From UBA7672 sp038326205 (GTDB lineage: Bacteria > Pseudomonadota > Alphaproteobacteria > Caulobacterales > Hyphomonadaceae): a stretch of DNA of 12,395 bases. Positions 1 to 8,432 of this stretch are shown piece by piece (position 1 is the stretch's first letter; each line of letters begins with the position of its first letter). The translations under genes were made by a program, and so were the position numbers. The stretch is taken from NCBI GenBank assembly GCA_038326205.1, contig JBBQJV010000094.1:1-12395 (forward strand), given 5' to 3'. Under the pieces are notes generated by a model. It did no database searches and was not told where the DNA came from. It worked only from the letters and a program-made list of their open reading frames with translations.

Positions 1-36
1 CCAAATAAATAATGGTGAAAGGAACTTGAGCGCCTT

Positions 37-54
37 GCCCGATGTGGATCGGGC
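37..54. repeat. Perfect inverted repeat (7-bp arms, 4-nt loop)
   Basis: Arms GCCCGAT (37-43) and ATCGGGC (48-54) are perfect reverse complements around the loop gtgg. A second, smaller one, CGGGC/GCCCG around gcct, follows at 82-95. Neither is followed by a T-run. They lie upstream of the decayed dehydrogenase gene and could be the terminator of a gene left of the window or part of the old leader. Nothing in positions 1-131 looks like a convincing gene. Confidence 0.4.
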
Positions 55-131
55 TGGCGAAACGTCTTATCTTCCGAGTGACGGGCGCCTGCCCGCTACG
101 GTTCCAGCTGGCCTCGCCATGGAGAACCACG

Positions 132-1474
132 ATGCAGACCTCCTTCCATGTTCATAGTGCGAGCTGCGGGTGTGCGCCTGATGGGCGTGGCTCTGGCGAG
201 GCGGATGCGCGGCCTCGTGTGGTGATTGTGGGGGCTGGGTTTGCCGGGCTGTCGGCGGTCAGGGCCCTGCGGCACGCCGACATGCGGGTGACGCTGCTGG
301 ACCGGCGCAATCATCACCTGTTCCAGCCGCTTCTTCATCAAGTGGCGACGGCTGGCTTGTCGCCGGGGCAGATCGCGACGCCGATACGGACGGTGCTGCG
401 CGACCAGAAGAATCCCGAAGAGCTGTTGGGGACGGTGACGGGCGTCGACAAGGATCGGCGCTGCGTGCGCATGGGCGAGCATGAGATCAACTATGATTTT
501 CTCGTGCTGACGACGGGGGCGCGGCATTCGTATTTCGGGAGCGATGAATGGGAGCAGTTTGCGCCGGGGGGTGAAATCGCTCGAGAACGCGACTGAGTTG
601 CGCAAGCGCATCCTGCCGGCGTTCGAGCGGGCGGAGCTGGAAGGCGATGCAGCGGCGCGGCAGCGGTATCTGACGTTTCTTGTGATCGGCGCAGGACCGA
701 CGGGCGTCGAGATGGCGGGGTCGATTGCAGAGCTAGCGCATCGCGCGCTGGCGAGCGACTTCCGCGCGATCGATCCGCATTCAGCGCGAGTGCTGCTGGT
801 GGAGGCGGGGCCGCGGGCGCTGTCGAGTTTTCCGGAGAAGTTGTCGCATACACGGCGAAGGAACTGAAGAAGCTGGCTGTCGAGCTGATGACCGACACCA
901 AAATTGTCGGCGTCGATGAGCATGGCGTGATACTGCAGGCGGCGGGGGTGGCGGCCTCGCCGGTGGCAAAGTGGCTGAGCGTCGAGGGTGATCGCGCGGG
1001 GCGGGTGGAGGTCGATGAGTGCCTGACGCTCGCGGAGCACAAGGAGATTTTCGTACTGGGCGATTGCGCGCTGACGAAGGACAAAAAGGGCAGGCCCTGC
1101 CCGGAATCGCGCCGGTGGCGAAGCAGCAGGGCAAATATGTCGGCAAGCTGCTCACCGCATTGCGGCGCAAACCCGAGGCTGAGCGGGTTGCGTTCGCTTA
1201 CAAGGATTATGGGGCGCTCGCGACGATCGGGCGGAAGATCGCGATCGCGGATTTCGGGAGTTTCAGCCTGCGGGGCACCGTTGGGTGGCTGACTTGGTCG
1301 CTGGCGCACATCTACTTCCTGATCGGGTTCAGGAACCGGTTCTCGGTAGCGATGGACTGGACGTGGAGCTACCTGACTTTCCAACGCGGGGCGCGGCTGA
1401 ATACCGGGCCATTGGATGAAGTGCGGAAGCCAGCGCTGAGTGAGGGTGAACGGGCCGGGCGGAAGGCGACTTAA
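132..1474 (+). pseudogene. Decayed type II NADH dehydrogenase (NDH-2-like NAD(P)/FAD oxidoreductase)
   Basis: An intact NDH-2 moves electrons from NADH to quinone at the inner face of the membrane through FAD, without pumping protons. The remains run in order. The FAD-binding Rossmann motif VVIVGAGFAGL begins near residue 36, followed by HHLFQPLLHQVATAGLSP. The second dinucleotide motif is VIGAGPTGVEMAGS. Then come VLGDCALT near the C-terminal FAD contact, PGIAPVAKQQGKYVG, and the hydrophobic, aromatic C-terminal region (LTWSLAHIYFLIGFRNRF) typical of the family. The start at 132 is chosen because GGAG lies 7 nt upstream. The reading frame changes three times: a +1 in a G6 run at 566-571 (G5 would read APGVKSLEN), a -1 near 847-848 (before YTAKELKKL), and a -1 near 1095-1099 (a missing C would restore RPLPGIAPV). 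Around 930-935 the text jumps from DEHGVIL to QAAGVAASP, where relatives usually have about a dozen more residues. The total length (about 447 codons) is otherwise normal. No full-length product is expected. Confidence 0.88.
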
Positions 1475-1584
1475 ATTCTCTTCCCCTGCGAAGCGGAGAA
1501 ACCGGCGCCCGGAGATTGAGCAATGCGTCGCTGGAGCGTGGGTAGCTATGGCCCCCGTTGGCGGATTGTGGAACGGTGGGGACC

Positions 1585-4500
1585 ATGTCGATCAAAGCCG
1601 CGATTTATCACCTTACCCACTACAAATATGACCAGCCGGTGGTGCTGGGACCGCAGGTCATCCGGTTGCGGCCTGCCCCGCACTCGCGGACGCGGGTGAT
1701 TTCGCATTCGCTGAAGATCAGCCCCGAGAAGCATTTCGTGAACTACCAGCAGGACCTGTATGGCAGCTGGCTGGCGCGCTATGTTTTTCCCGAGCCGGTG
1801 CGCGAACTGAAGATCGAGGTCGATCTCGTCGCCGATATGACGGTGTACAATCCGTTCGACTTTTTCGTGGAGGAGAGCGCCGAGACGTGGCCCTTCACCT
1901 ATCCTCCGGAAATCGCAGACGACCTTGCGATCTATCGGACGACTGAACCGATGGGGCCGTATCTCAAGAAATTCCTCGCCGGCATTCCGAAGGACAGGCT
2001 GCGGACGGTCGACTTCATCGTGATGATGAACGCGGCCGTGGCGAATGCGGTCGGCTATGTCATCCGGATGGAGCCGGGCGTGCAGACGCCGGAAGAGACG
2101 TTCGAGAGCGGCATTGGATCGTGCCGCGATTCGAGCTGGCTGCTGGTGCAGGCGGCGCGGCATCTGGGGTTCGCGGCGCGGTTCGTGTCGGGCTATCTGA
2201 TCCAGCTGAAGCCGGATCTCGTTGCGATCGACGGGCCGGCGGGAACGGCTGTCGATTTCACTGACCTGCATGCATGGTGCGAAGTCTATCTGCCGGGCGC
2301 GGGTTGGGTTGGACTTGATCCGACATCGGGGTTGCTGACGGGCGAGAGCCATATTCCGCTGTCGGCGACGCCGCACTATCGCAACGCCGCGCCGATCTCG
2401 GGCGGGTATTCGGGCAAGGCAGAGGTATCATTCGACTTTGCGATGACGGTGAAGCGCGTGGCGGAGCATCCGCGCATCACAAAGCCGTTCTCGGACGAGA
2501 GCTGGGCAGCGCTCGATGCTGTGGGCGAAGCGGTCGATGCGGCGCTGAATGCGGGCGATGTGCGCCTGACAATGGGCGGCGAGCCGACATTCGTGTCGAT
2601 TGACGATTTCGAGTCGGACGAGTGGAATACCGGGGCCGATGGCGCAACCAAGCGCAAGCTGGCGGACAAGTTGATCCAAAAGCTGCGCGATCGCTTCGCG
2701 CCGGGCGGGTTCCTGCACTACGGGCAGGGCAAGTGGTATCCCGGCGAGACGCTGCCGCGCTGGACCTACTCACTTTTCTGGCGGCGCGACGGGAAGCCGA
2801 TCTGGCACGATCCGACGCTGGTCGCGGGCGATAGCGGTGAAGGGAAAGCCACGAAGGTCCAGGCCGAGGAATTGCTGCAGGCGGTGGCCGAAGAACTCGG
2901 CGTCGGCGCTGAGATGGTGATCCCTGCTTATGAAGATCCGGCGGACTGGATCCTGAAGGAAGGCAATCTGCCGGAAAATGTGACGCCGGAAAATTCGAAA
3001 CTGAAAGACCCCGAGGAGCGTAACCGGATCGCGCGCGTGTTCGAGCGCGGGCTGACCGAGCCGAGCGGGTACGTGTTGCCTATCCAGCGCTGGCAGGCGA
3101 AGCCATCGACAAAGAAGAAAGTCGGCAAGGGTTCGCCGAAGACGGCCGAGACGACACCGGGACAGGTTGCTGCCGCGCGCGCTGGATCGACGCGATGGAA
3201 ATCCGAGCGATGGCAGTTGCGGCGCGGCTACATGTATCTCTCGCCGGGAGACAGCCCGGTGGGGTATCGCCTGCCGCTCGGATCATTGCCGTGGGTAACG
3301 CCGGAGCTTTATCCGCATGTCATTCCCGCCGACCCGGCTGAGGAACGCGGCCCCTTGCCAGACTTTGCGCCGTCGACCGGCCCCGGCTCGCTTGGCTTGG
3401 CGCAGGCGCGCTTTGCAGCTGCCGAGAGCAAGAAGCAGCCGAGCCCCGCGCCATCGGAGACGGATGTGCTGGGCACGGTGCGCACGGCAATGTCTGTCGA
3501 AGCGCGCGATGGACGCCTGTGCGTGTTCATGCCGCCGGTGGAGCGGATCGAGGATTATCTTGAGCTGGTTGCAGCGGCGGAAGCGGCCGCAAAGTCGATG
3601 GGCGTGCCGGTCCATATCGAGGGGTATGCGCCACCGCATGATCCGCGCATCAACGTCATGCGCGTGACGCCTGATCCGGGTGTGATCGAGGTCAACGTGC
3701 ATCCGGCGACGAGCTGGCGCGAGTGCGTCGACATCACCGAGACGCTGTATGACGAGGCGCGCCAGTGCCGGCTCGGCTGTGACAAGTTCATGGTCGACGG
3801 CCGGCACACAGGCACGGGCGGCGGCAACCATGTGGTGGTCGGTGGGGCAACGCCGAATGACTCGCCATTCCTGCGGCGGCCGGATGTACTGAAGAGCCTT
3901 CTGCTGCTCTGGCAGAAGCGGCCTTCGCTCTCCTATCTGTTCTCCGGCATGTTCATCGGGCCGACGAGCCAGGCGCCGCGGATCGACGAGGCGCGGCATG
4001 ACGGTCTTTATGAACTCGAGATTGCGCTGTCGCAGATTCATTCGCCTGGTGATGGGCAGCCGAATACCGGCGAATACACGCCGCCCTGGCTGGTCGACCG
4101 GCTGTTGCGCAACCTGCTGGTCGATGTTTCGGGAAACACCCATCGCACCGAAATTTGCATCGACAAGCTGTATTCTCCGGATGGACCGACGGGACGGCTG
4201 GGCCTTATCGAATTCCGTGGCTTCGAGATGCCGCCGAACCCGCGCATGTCGCTGGCACAGCAGCTGCTCGTGCGGGCGATTGTCGCGCGGATGTGGGCCT
4301 CGCCCATCTCCGGCAATCTGGTGCGGTGGGGAACGACGCTGCACGACCGGTTCATGCTGCCGCACTATGTCTGGGAAGACTTCCTAGACATGCTGCGCGA
4401 CCTGCGGACACATGGATTTGACCTGCGTCCGGAATGGTTCGAGGCGCAGCAGGAATTCCGCTTTCCGTTCTGTGGCGAGATCGACGTCGAGGGTGTGAAC

Positions 4501-5007
4501 CTCGAAATCCGGCAGGCGCTGGAGCCGTGGCATGTGCTGGGCGAAACCGGCGCAATCGGGGGCACGGTTCGCTATGCGGACTCATCCGCCGAGCGCGTGC
4601 AGGTGAAGCTGACGGCGGCCGATCCGGAACGCTATCGTGTGGCGTGCAACCGCCGGCCTGTGCCCCTGGCCGAGGCGAGCAATGGCGTTTCTGTTGCTGG
4701 CGTCCGGTACAAAGCGTGGAAGCCGCCGCTGTCGCTGCATCCGGTTCTGCCGGTCAACGTGCCGCTGGTGTTCGACGTTTTCGACACATGGTCGGGACGG
4801 GCGATCGGCGGGTGCGTTTATCACGTGGCGCATCCGGGGGGGCGCAGTTACGACACCTTCCCGGTCAACGGCAACGAGGCCGAGGCGCGGCGTCTGGCCC
4901 GCTTTGAAGGCCATGGACATTCCCCGGGAATGTATCAGCTTGGCGTTGAGTCGCCGCATCCGGAGTTTCCGATGACGCTGGATCTGCGGCGCGCGCCAGG
5001 AGTCTGA
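1585..5007 (+). CDS. Transglutaminase-like / DUF2126 putative amidoligase fusion protein
   Basis: This 1140-aa protein joins a bacterial transglutaminase-like module to a DUF2126 region. Residues 1-90 form the beta-rich N-terminal domain (MSIKAAIYHLTHYKYDQPV). The papain-fold core follows with Cys180 in GIGSCRDSSW, His229 in DLHAWCEVYLPG and Asp245 in GLDPTSGL, so the triad is complete. DUF2126 starts near residue 325 (RLTMGGEPTFVSIDDFESDEWN) and runs to the end. It includes SPVGYRLPLGSLPW (558-570), DPGVIEVNVHPATSW (697-711), DGRHTGTGGGNHVV (738-751) and IEFRGFEMPPNPRMSLAQQ (875-893). Pfam describes DUF2126 as a putative amidoligase of glutamine-synthetase-like fold, so ATP-dependent amide bond formation is expected, but no substrate is known. 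No signal peptide is visible, so a cytoplasmic site is likely. An earlier ATG at 1558 is open, but the family N-terminus and the GGTGGGG just before the ATG favour 1585. A Lys-rich linker lies at 505-519. It is the first gene of a three-gene operon. Confidence 0.93.
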   Translation: MSIKAAIYHLTHYKYDQPVVLGPQVIRLRPAPHSRTRVISHSLKISPEKHFVNYQQDLYGSWLARYVFPEPVRELKIEVDLVADMTVYNPFDFFVEESAETWPFTYPPEIADDLAIYRTTEPMGPYLKKFLAGIPKDRLRTVDFIVMMNAAVANAVGYVIRMEPGVQTPEETFESGIGSCRDSSWLLVQAARHLGFAARFVSGYLIQLKPDLVAIDGPAGTAVDFTDLHAWCEVYLPGAGWVGLDPTSGLLTGESHIPLSATPHYRNAAPISGGYSGKAEVSFDFAMTVKRVAEHPRITKPFSDESWAALDAVGEAVDAALNAGDVRLTMGGEPTFVSIDDFESDEWNTGADGATKRKLADKLIQKLRDRFAPGGFLHYGQGKWYPGETLPRWTYSLFWRRDGKPIWHDPTLVAGDSGEGKATKVQAEELLQAVAEELGVGAEMVIPAYEDPADWILKEGNLPENVTPENSKLKDPEERNRIARVFERGLTEPSGYVLPIQRWQAKPSTKKKVGKGSPKTAETTPGQVAAARAGSTRWKSERWQLRRGYMYLSPGDSPVGYRLPLGSLPWVTPELYPHVIPADPAEERGPLPDFAPSTGPGSLGLAQARFAAAESKKQPSPAPSETDVLGTVRTAMSVEARDGRLCVFMPPVERIEDYLELVAAAEAAAKSMGVPVHIEGYAPPHDPRINVMRVTPDPGVIEVNVHPATSWRECVDITETLYDEARQCRLGCDKFMVDGRHTGTGGGNHVVVGGATPNDSPFLRRPDVLKSLLLLWQKRPSLSYLFSGMFIGPTSQAPRIDEARHDGLYELEIALSQIHSPGDGQPNTGEYTPPWLVDRLLRNLLVDVSGNTHRTEICIDKLYSPDGPTGRLGLIEFRGFEMPPNPRMSLAQQLLVRAIVARMWASPISGNLVRWGTTLHDRFMLPHYVWEDFLDMLRDLRTHGFDLRPEWFEAQQEFRFPFCGEIDVEGVNLEIRQALEPWHVLGETGAIGGTVRYADSSAERVQVKLTAADPERYRVACNRRPVPLAEASNGVSVAGVRYKAWKPPLSLHPVLPVNVPLVFDVFDTWSGRAIGGCVYHVAHPGGRSYDTFPVNGNEAEARRLARFEGHGHSPGMYQLGVESPHPEFPMTLDLRRAPGV

Positions 5008-5017
5008 AGGGGGCTGC

Positions 5018-7417
5018 TTGTCATCCGCGAAAGCACAACCTGCAGCGAGCCCTGTGGCGCGACTGCTGGCTGGCTACCGGCCGCTGCCCGGCGTTGCCGA
5101 CGAGCTGGTCGACGCTGCGGGGCAAGTGCGTCCGGTGTGGCGCGGGTTCGTCGACTATCTCGCGAAGATGCCGGCGCAGGAAGTCAAGCGCAGGCTTGAG
5201 CAGGGCGACCAGTATCTGCGCGATGCGGGCGTGTTCTTCCGCAAGTATGGCCAGGACGATACCGAACGCGCGTGGCCACTGAGCCATATTCCCGTGCTGA
5301 TCCATGAAAGCGAATGGAAGGGCATCGAAGAAGGCCTGACCCAGCGGGCTGAATTGCTGGAGCTGATCACAGCGGATCTTTATGGCGAACAGCGATTGGT
5401 GAGCGAAGGCCACCTGCCCGCATCCTTGGTGGCGATGTCACCGGAGTGGCTGCGGCCTATGGTGGGCGTGCGGCCAAGGTCGGGCCAGCATCTCAACTTC
5501 ATCGCGTTCGAGATCGGGCGCGGACCCGATGGCCGGTGGTGGGTGCTGGGCGATCGGGTGCAGGCGCCATCGGGCGCGGGGTTCGCGCTCGAGAATCGCG
5601 TGGCGACAACGCGGGTGTTCGCGGACCATTATGCAGAGGCGAACGTGCACCGGCTGGCCGGCTTCTTCCGCGCCTTCCGCGACACCATGAACGACCTGCG
5701 CGGCGACAGCGACAGCCGGGTTGGCATTCTGACGCCGGGCCTGTTGAACGACACATATTACGAGCACGCCTATATCGCGCGCTATCTGGGCTTCACGCTG
5801 CTTGAAGGGGAAGATCTCACTGTCCAGGATGGGCAGTTGATGGTGCGAACCATTGCGGGCCTCGCGCCGGTGAGCGTGCTGTGGCGGCGCATCGATGCGT
5901 CGTATGCGGATCCGCTGGAGCTGGATGAGCATTCAAGGCTTGGCGTGCCGGGGCTGGTGGAATCGATCCGGCGCGGTAAGCTCGCGATGGTGAACGCGTT
6001 GGGCTCCGGCGTGCTGGAGATGCGGGCGTTGCTGGCGTTCATGCCAAGGCTGGCGCAGGCGCTGCTGGGTGAACCGCTGAAACTGTCGAACATCGCAACG
6101 TGGTGGTGCGGTCAGGAAAGTGAGCGCGAGCATGTGCGCGCCAATGCGGACCGCATGATGATCGGCGAGGCGCTATCGACGCGGATGCTGTTCGATTCAG
6201 AGGACTCCACCCTGCTCGGCTCGACGCTGGAGCAGCGCGATGTCGGCGTGGGAGACATGCTGGCGCGGCGCGGTCCGATGCTGGTGGGTCAAGAAGCGGT
6301 GATGCTATCCACGGCGCCGGTGATGTCAGACGGCCTGCTAGCGCCGCGTCCGATGAGCCTGCGCGTGTTCCTCGCGCGGACATCGCGTGGATGGCGGGTG
6401 ATGCCGGGCGGCTATGCGCGCGTGGGGCGGGCGCAGGACGCAACCGCAATCGCCATGCAGCGCGGCGGATCAGTAGCCGACGTTTGGGTGGTATCTGACA
6501 GGCCGGTGCGATCGGAGACGTTGCTGCCGTCGTCATCATCGCCCTATCGTCGCAAGCGACAGAGTGAGCTGCCGAGCCGCGCGGCGGATAATCTTTTCTG
6601 GATGGGTCGGTATGTCGAACGCGCGGAAGGGCTGATCCGGCTGCTGCGTGCGTGGCATGTGCGGCTGGGCGAAAGCGGCCGCGCGGATTCACCGTTGCTG
6701 GAACACGCCAGCAAGTATCCGGGATTCTTCGGCGCCAGTCCCGCGAAGGGTGTGCCGAAGGATCTGCACAAGGCGATCGCTGCGGCGACGGCGAGCGCGG
6801 GCCATGTGCGAGATCGATTCTCGATGGACGGATGGACGGCGCTCAACGAACTCGCGGAGAGCGCGCGGCTCGAATTGTCGAACATTGCGCCGGGCTATTC
6901 GTCGGCACGGGCGCTGGGATTGTTGCTGCGCCAGATAACCGGGTTCTCCGGTCTCGTGCACGAGAACATGTATCGCTTCGAAGGATGGCGGTTTCTGTCG
7001 ATCGGCCGCTCGCTGGAGCGTGCAGCAGCGATGGCGTCGGTGCTGGCATGGTTCGCGGACGACGACGCGCCCGACGGCGCGCTCGACATGGTGGTGGAGA
7101 TTGGCGACAGCGTGCTGACGCACCGGCGCCTGTTCGCTGTGGCGACAAGCCGGTCGACGGTGGTGGATCTTCTGGCGTGCGATGCGGATAACCCCCGCTC
7201 GGTTCACTATCAGTTGTCGGAGCTGAAAGAGCATATTGACGTACTGCCGGGCACGCACGAACGGGGACAGATGTCGGAGCTACCGCGCGCGATCATAAAG
7301 CTGCAGGCAGATGTGGCGGTGGCGACCCCTGAGTCGCTGGGTTCGAAGACCCTGCTCGACATACGAACGGAACTGACGCGCGTGTCGGACCTGCTGACAG
7401 CGAGCTATCTGAGATAG
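5018..7417 (+). CDS. Circularly permuted ATP-grasp / alpha-E (DUF403) fusion protein
   Basis: This 799-aa protein fuses two families that are separate genes in many genomes. Residues about 1-500 match the circularly permuted ATP-grasp group (COG2308, DUF404/DUF407). Visible hallmarks are DGRWWVLGDRVQAPSGAGFA (171-190) with NR at 193-194, VGILTPGLLNDTYYEH (235-250), AMVNALGSGVLEMRALLAF (323-341), MLVGQEAVMLSTAP (421-434) and VMPGGYARVG (461-470). Residues about 518-795 match the helical alpha-E family (COG2307), beginning PSRAADNLFWMGRYVERAE. ATP-grasp enzymes activate a carboxylate as acyl-phosphate and join it to an amine or thiol, so this is probably the ligase partner of the operon; the alpha-E role is unknown. 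The start is TTG at 5018. It has AAGGGGG at 5007-5013, which overlaps the stop codon of the previous gene (5005-5007), pointing to translational coupling. The next gene follows without a gap. The substrate cannot be read from the sequence. Confidence 0.92.
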   Translation: MSSAKAQPAASPVARLLAGYRPLPGVADELVDAAGQVRPVWRGFVDYLAKMPAQEVKRRLEQGDQYLRDAGVFFRKYGQDDTERAWPLSHIPVLIHESEWKGIEEGLTQRAELLELITADLYGEQRLVSEGHLPASLVAMSPEWLRPMVGVRPRSGQHLNFIAFEIGRGPDGRWWVLGDRVQAPSGAGFALENRVATTRVFADHYAEANVHRLAGFFRAFRDTMNDLRGDSDSRVGILTPGLLNDTYYEHAYIARYLGFTLLEGEDLTVQDGQLMVRTIAGLAPVSVLWRRIDASYADPLELDEHSRLGVPGLVESIRRGKLAMVNALGSGVLEMRALLAFMPRLAQALLGEPLKLSNIATWWCGQESEREHVRANADRMMIGEALSTRMLFDSEDSTLLGSTLEQRDVGVGDMLARRGPMLVGQEAVMLSTAPVMSDGLLAPRPMSLRVFLARTSRGWRVMPGGYARVGRAQDATAIAMQRGGSVADVWVVSDRPVRSETLLPSSSSPYRRKRQSELPSRAADNLFWMGRYVERAEGLIRLLRAWHVRLGESGRADSPLLEHASKYPGFFGASPAKGVPKDLHKAIAAATASAGHVRDRFSMDGWTALNELAESARLELSNIAPGYSSARALGLLLRQITGFSGLVHENMYRFEGWRFLSIGRSLERAAAMASVLAWFADDDAPDGALDMVVEIGDSVLTHRRLFAVATSRSTVVDLLACDADNPRSVHYQLSELKEHIDVLPGTHERGQMSELPRAIIKLQADVAVATPESLGSKTLLDIRTELTRVSDLLTASYLR

Positions 7418-8308
7418 ATGATGCTTTACGATATCGGCCTGCGCATCCGCTATGCCTACCAGACGCCTGCGGCGGGCGGGCGTCACGTCCTGTGCATGAC
7501 CCCGGCGGACATGCCGGGACAGCGGGCGATCACCTCGCTGCTGGAGTTTACACCGGAGCCGGACGAGCGCATCGCGCGGACAGATTTTTTTGGCAACACG
7601 GTGGTGGAAGTGGCGTTCCGCGCGCCGCACCAGAAAATCGAGTTTCGCTTGCGCGCGCGCGTGGATCGCGCCGCGCCACACGCATTGGCGGAAGACAAGT
7701 CCACACCGCTGCGATCACTGACCGGTACGATTGCGGCGATACGCTCGCTGGGTCCGGCCTCGGCGCATCATTTTATGGCCGACAGTCCGCGTGTGCGGGC
7801 AACGCCGGAGTTCCAGGCGTTTGCGCTGGAACAGGCCGATCCCGAGAGTATGACGACGCTGCAGGCGGTGGAAGCAATCGGCCTTGCCATCGATCGCGCC
7901 ATGACGTTCGAGCCGGGCTCGACGCAGGTGAATACGCCACCGGAGGAAGCCTTCGCGCGTCGGCGTGGCGTTTGCCAGGATTTCACGCACATCATGATCG
8001 GGTGTCTGCGCACGATCGGCATTCCGGCGGCCTATGTCAGCGGCTTCCTACGTACCAAGCCGCCCGAAGGAAAGCCGCGACTCGAAGGCGCCGACGCCAT
8101 GCATGCATGGGTTCGTGCGTGGTGCGGGCCGCAGGTTGGCTGGATCGAATATGATCCGACCAATGGCCTGCGCATCGGCGACCAGCATATCGTAGTCGCC
8201 TATGGCCGCGACTATGGTGACGTGGCACCCGTGCGTGGCGTGGTGAGAACCGCGGGGACGCAGAAAAGCAACCAGGCCGTTGACGTGGTGCCGCTGTCTG
8301 AGGCGTGA
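7418..8308 (+). CDS. Transglutaminase-like cysteine protein (second transglutaminase of the operon)
   Basis: A 296-aa stand-alone transglutaminase-like protein of the bacterial papain-fold class. Residues 1-85 form the N-terminal beta domain usual for this group (MLYDIGLRIRYAYQTP, then DFFGNTVVEVAF). The core has Cys186 in RRGVCQDFTHIM, His229 in DAMHAWVRAW and Asp246 in EYDPTNGL, a complete triad. Such proteins may act as peptidases, amidases or acyl transferases; which applies here is not known. It differs clearly from the transglutaminase domain of the first gene and has no DUF2126 part, so it is not a simple duplicate. ATG at 7418 directly follows the TAG stop of the ATP-grasp gene. A second ATG at 7421 is an equally good start, with GAG about 7 nt upstream. 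Translation is probably coupled to the gene before it. No signal peptide or membrane segment is apparent. It ends the operon; the next gene begins 238 nt later. Confidence 0.92.
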   Translation: MMLYDIGLRIRYAYQTPAAGGRHVLCMTPADMPGQRAITSLLEFTPEPDERIARTDFFGNTVVEVAFRAPHQKIEFRLRARVDRAAPHALAEDKSTPLRSLTGTIAAIRSLGPASAHHFMADSPRVRATPEFQAFALEQADPESMTTLQAVEAIGLAIDRAMTFEPGSTQVNTPPEEAFARRRGVCQDFTHIMIGCLRTIGIPAAYVSGFLRTKPPEGKPRLEGADAMHAWVRAWCGPQVGWIEYDPTNGLRIGDQHIVVAYGRDYGDVAPVRGVVRTAGTQKSNQAVDVVPLSEA

Positions 8309-8345
8309 GGGCGCTCTCACATTGTGGGTTCGTCATGCAAATCGC

Positions 8346-8368
8346 CGTCACATGACAGTCATGTGACG
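8346..8368. promoter_or_regulatory. Perfect 23-nt palindrome between operon and receptor gene
   Basis: Arms CGTCACATGAC (8346-8356) and GTCATGTGACG (8358-8368) are exact reverse complements around a single A at 8357. The one-base centre suits a dimeric DNA-binding protein better than an RNA hairpin, although a 10-bp stem with a 3-nt loop is possible. It lies 37 nt after the transglutaminase stop and about 180 nt before the receptor start. No T-run follows. The regulator is unknown. The minus strand of the centre reads CTGTCAT, a 7-mer also seen in the element at 8433-8461. Confidence 0.6.
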
Positions 8369-8432
8369 CTTGCCGACCTTCGATCTGATGCTTCGGCGCC
8401 ACGATCTTGCAGCGCAGCACGCGGAATTCAAA

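Noticed and set aside
566..571. Programmed frameshifting or phase variation at the G6 run
   Set aside because: Two further indels and a probable deletion downstream would still destroy the protein, so a single slippage site cannot rescue it.
96..1040. 314-codon minus-strand frame across the dehydrogenase remnant
   Set aside because: The plus strand shows NDH-2 motifs throughout; the minus translation has no domain character.
1476..1502. Imperfect inverted repeat (TTCTC ... GAGAA) after the pseudogene
   Set aside because: Only a 5-bp stem with a long loop and no T-run; too weak for a terminator or repeat family call.
3283..4365. 360-codon open frame on the minus strand
   Set aside because: Lies wholly antisense to the conserved DUF2126 region; Arg/His/Pro-rich translation without recognisable motifs, as expected for a high-GC shadow frame.
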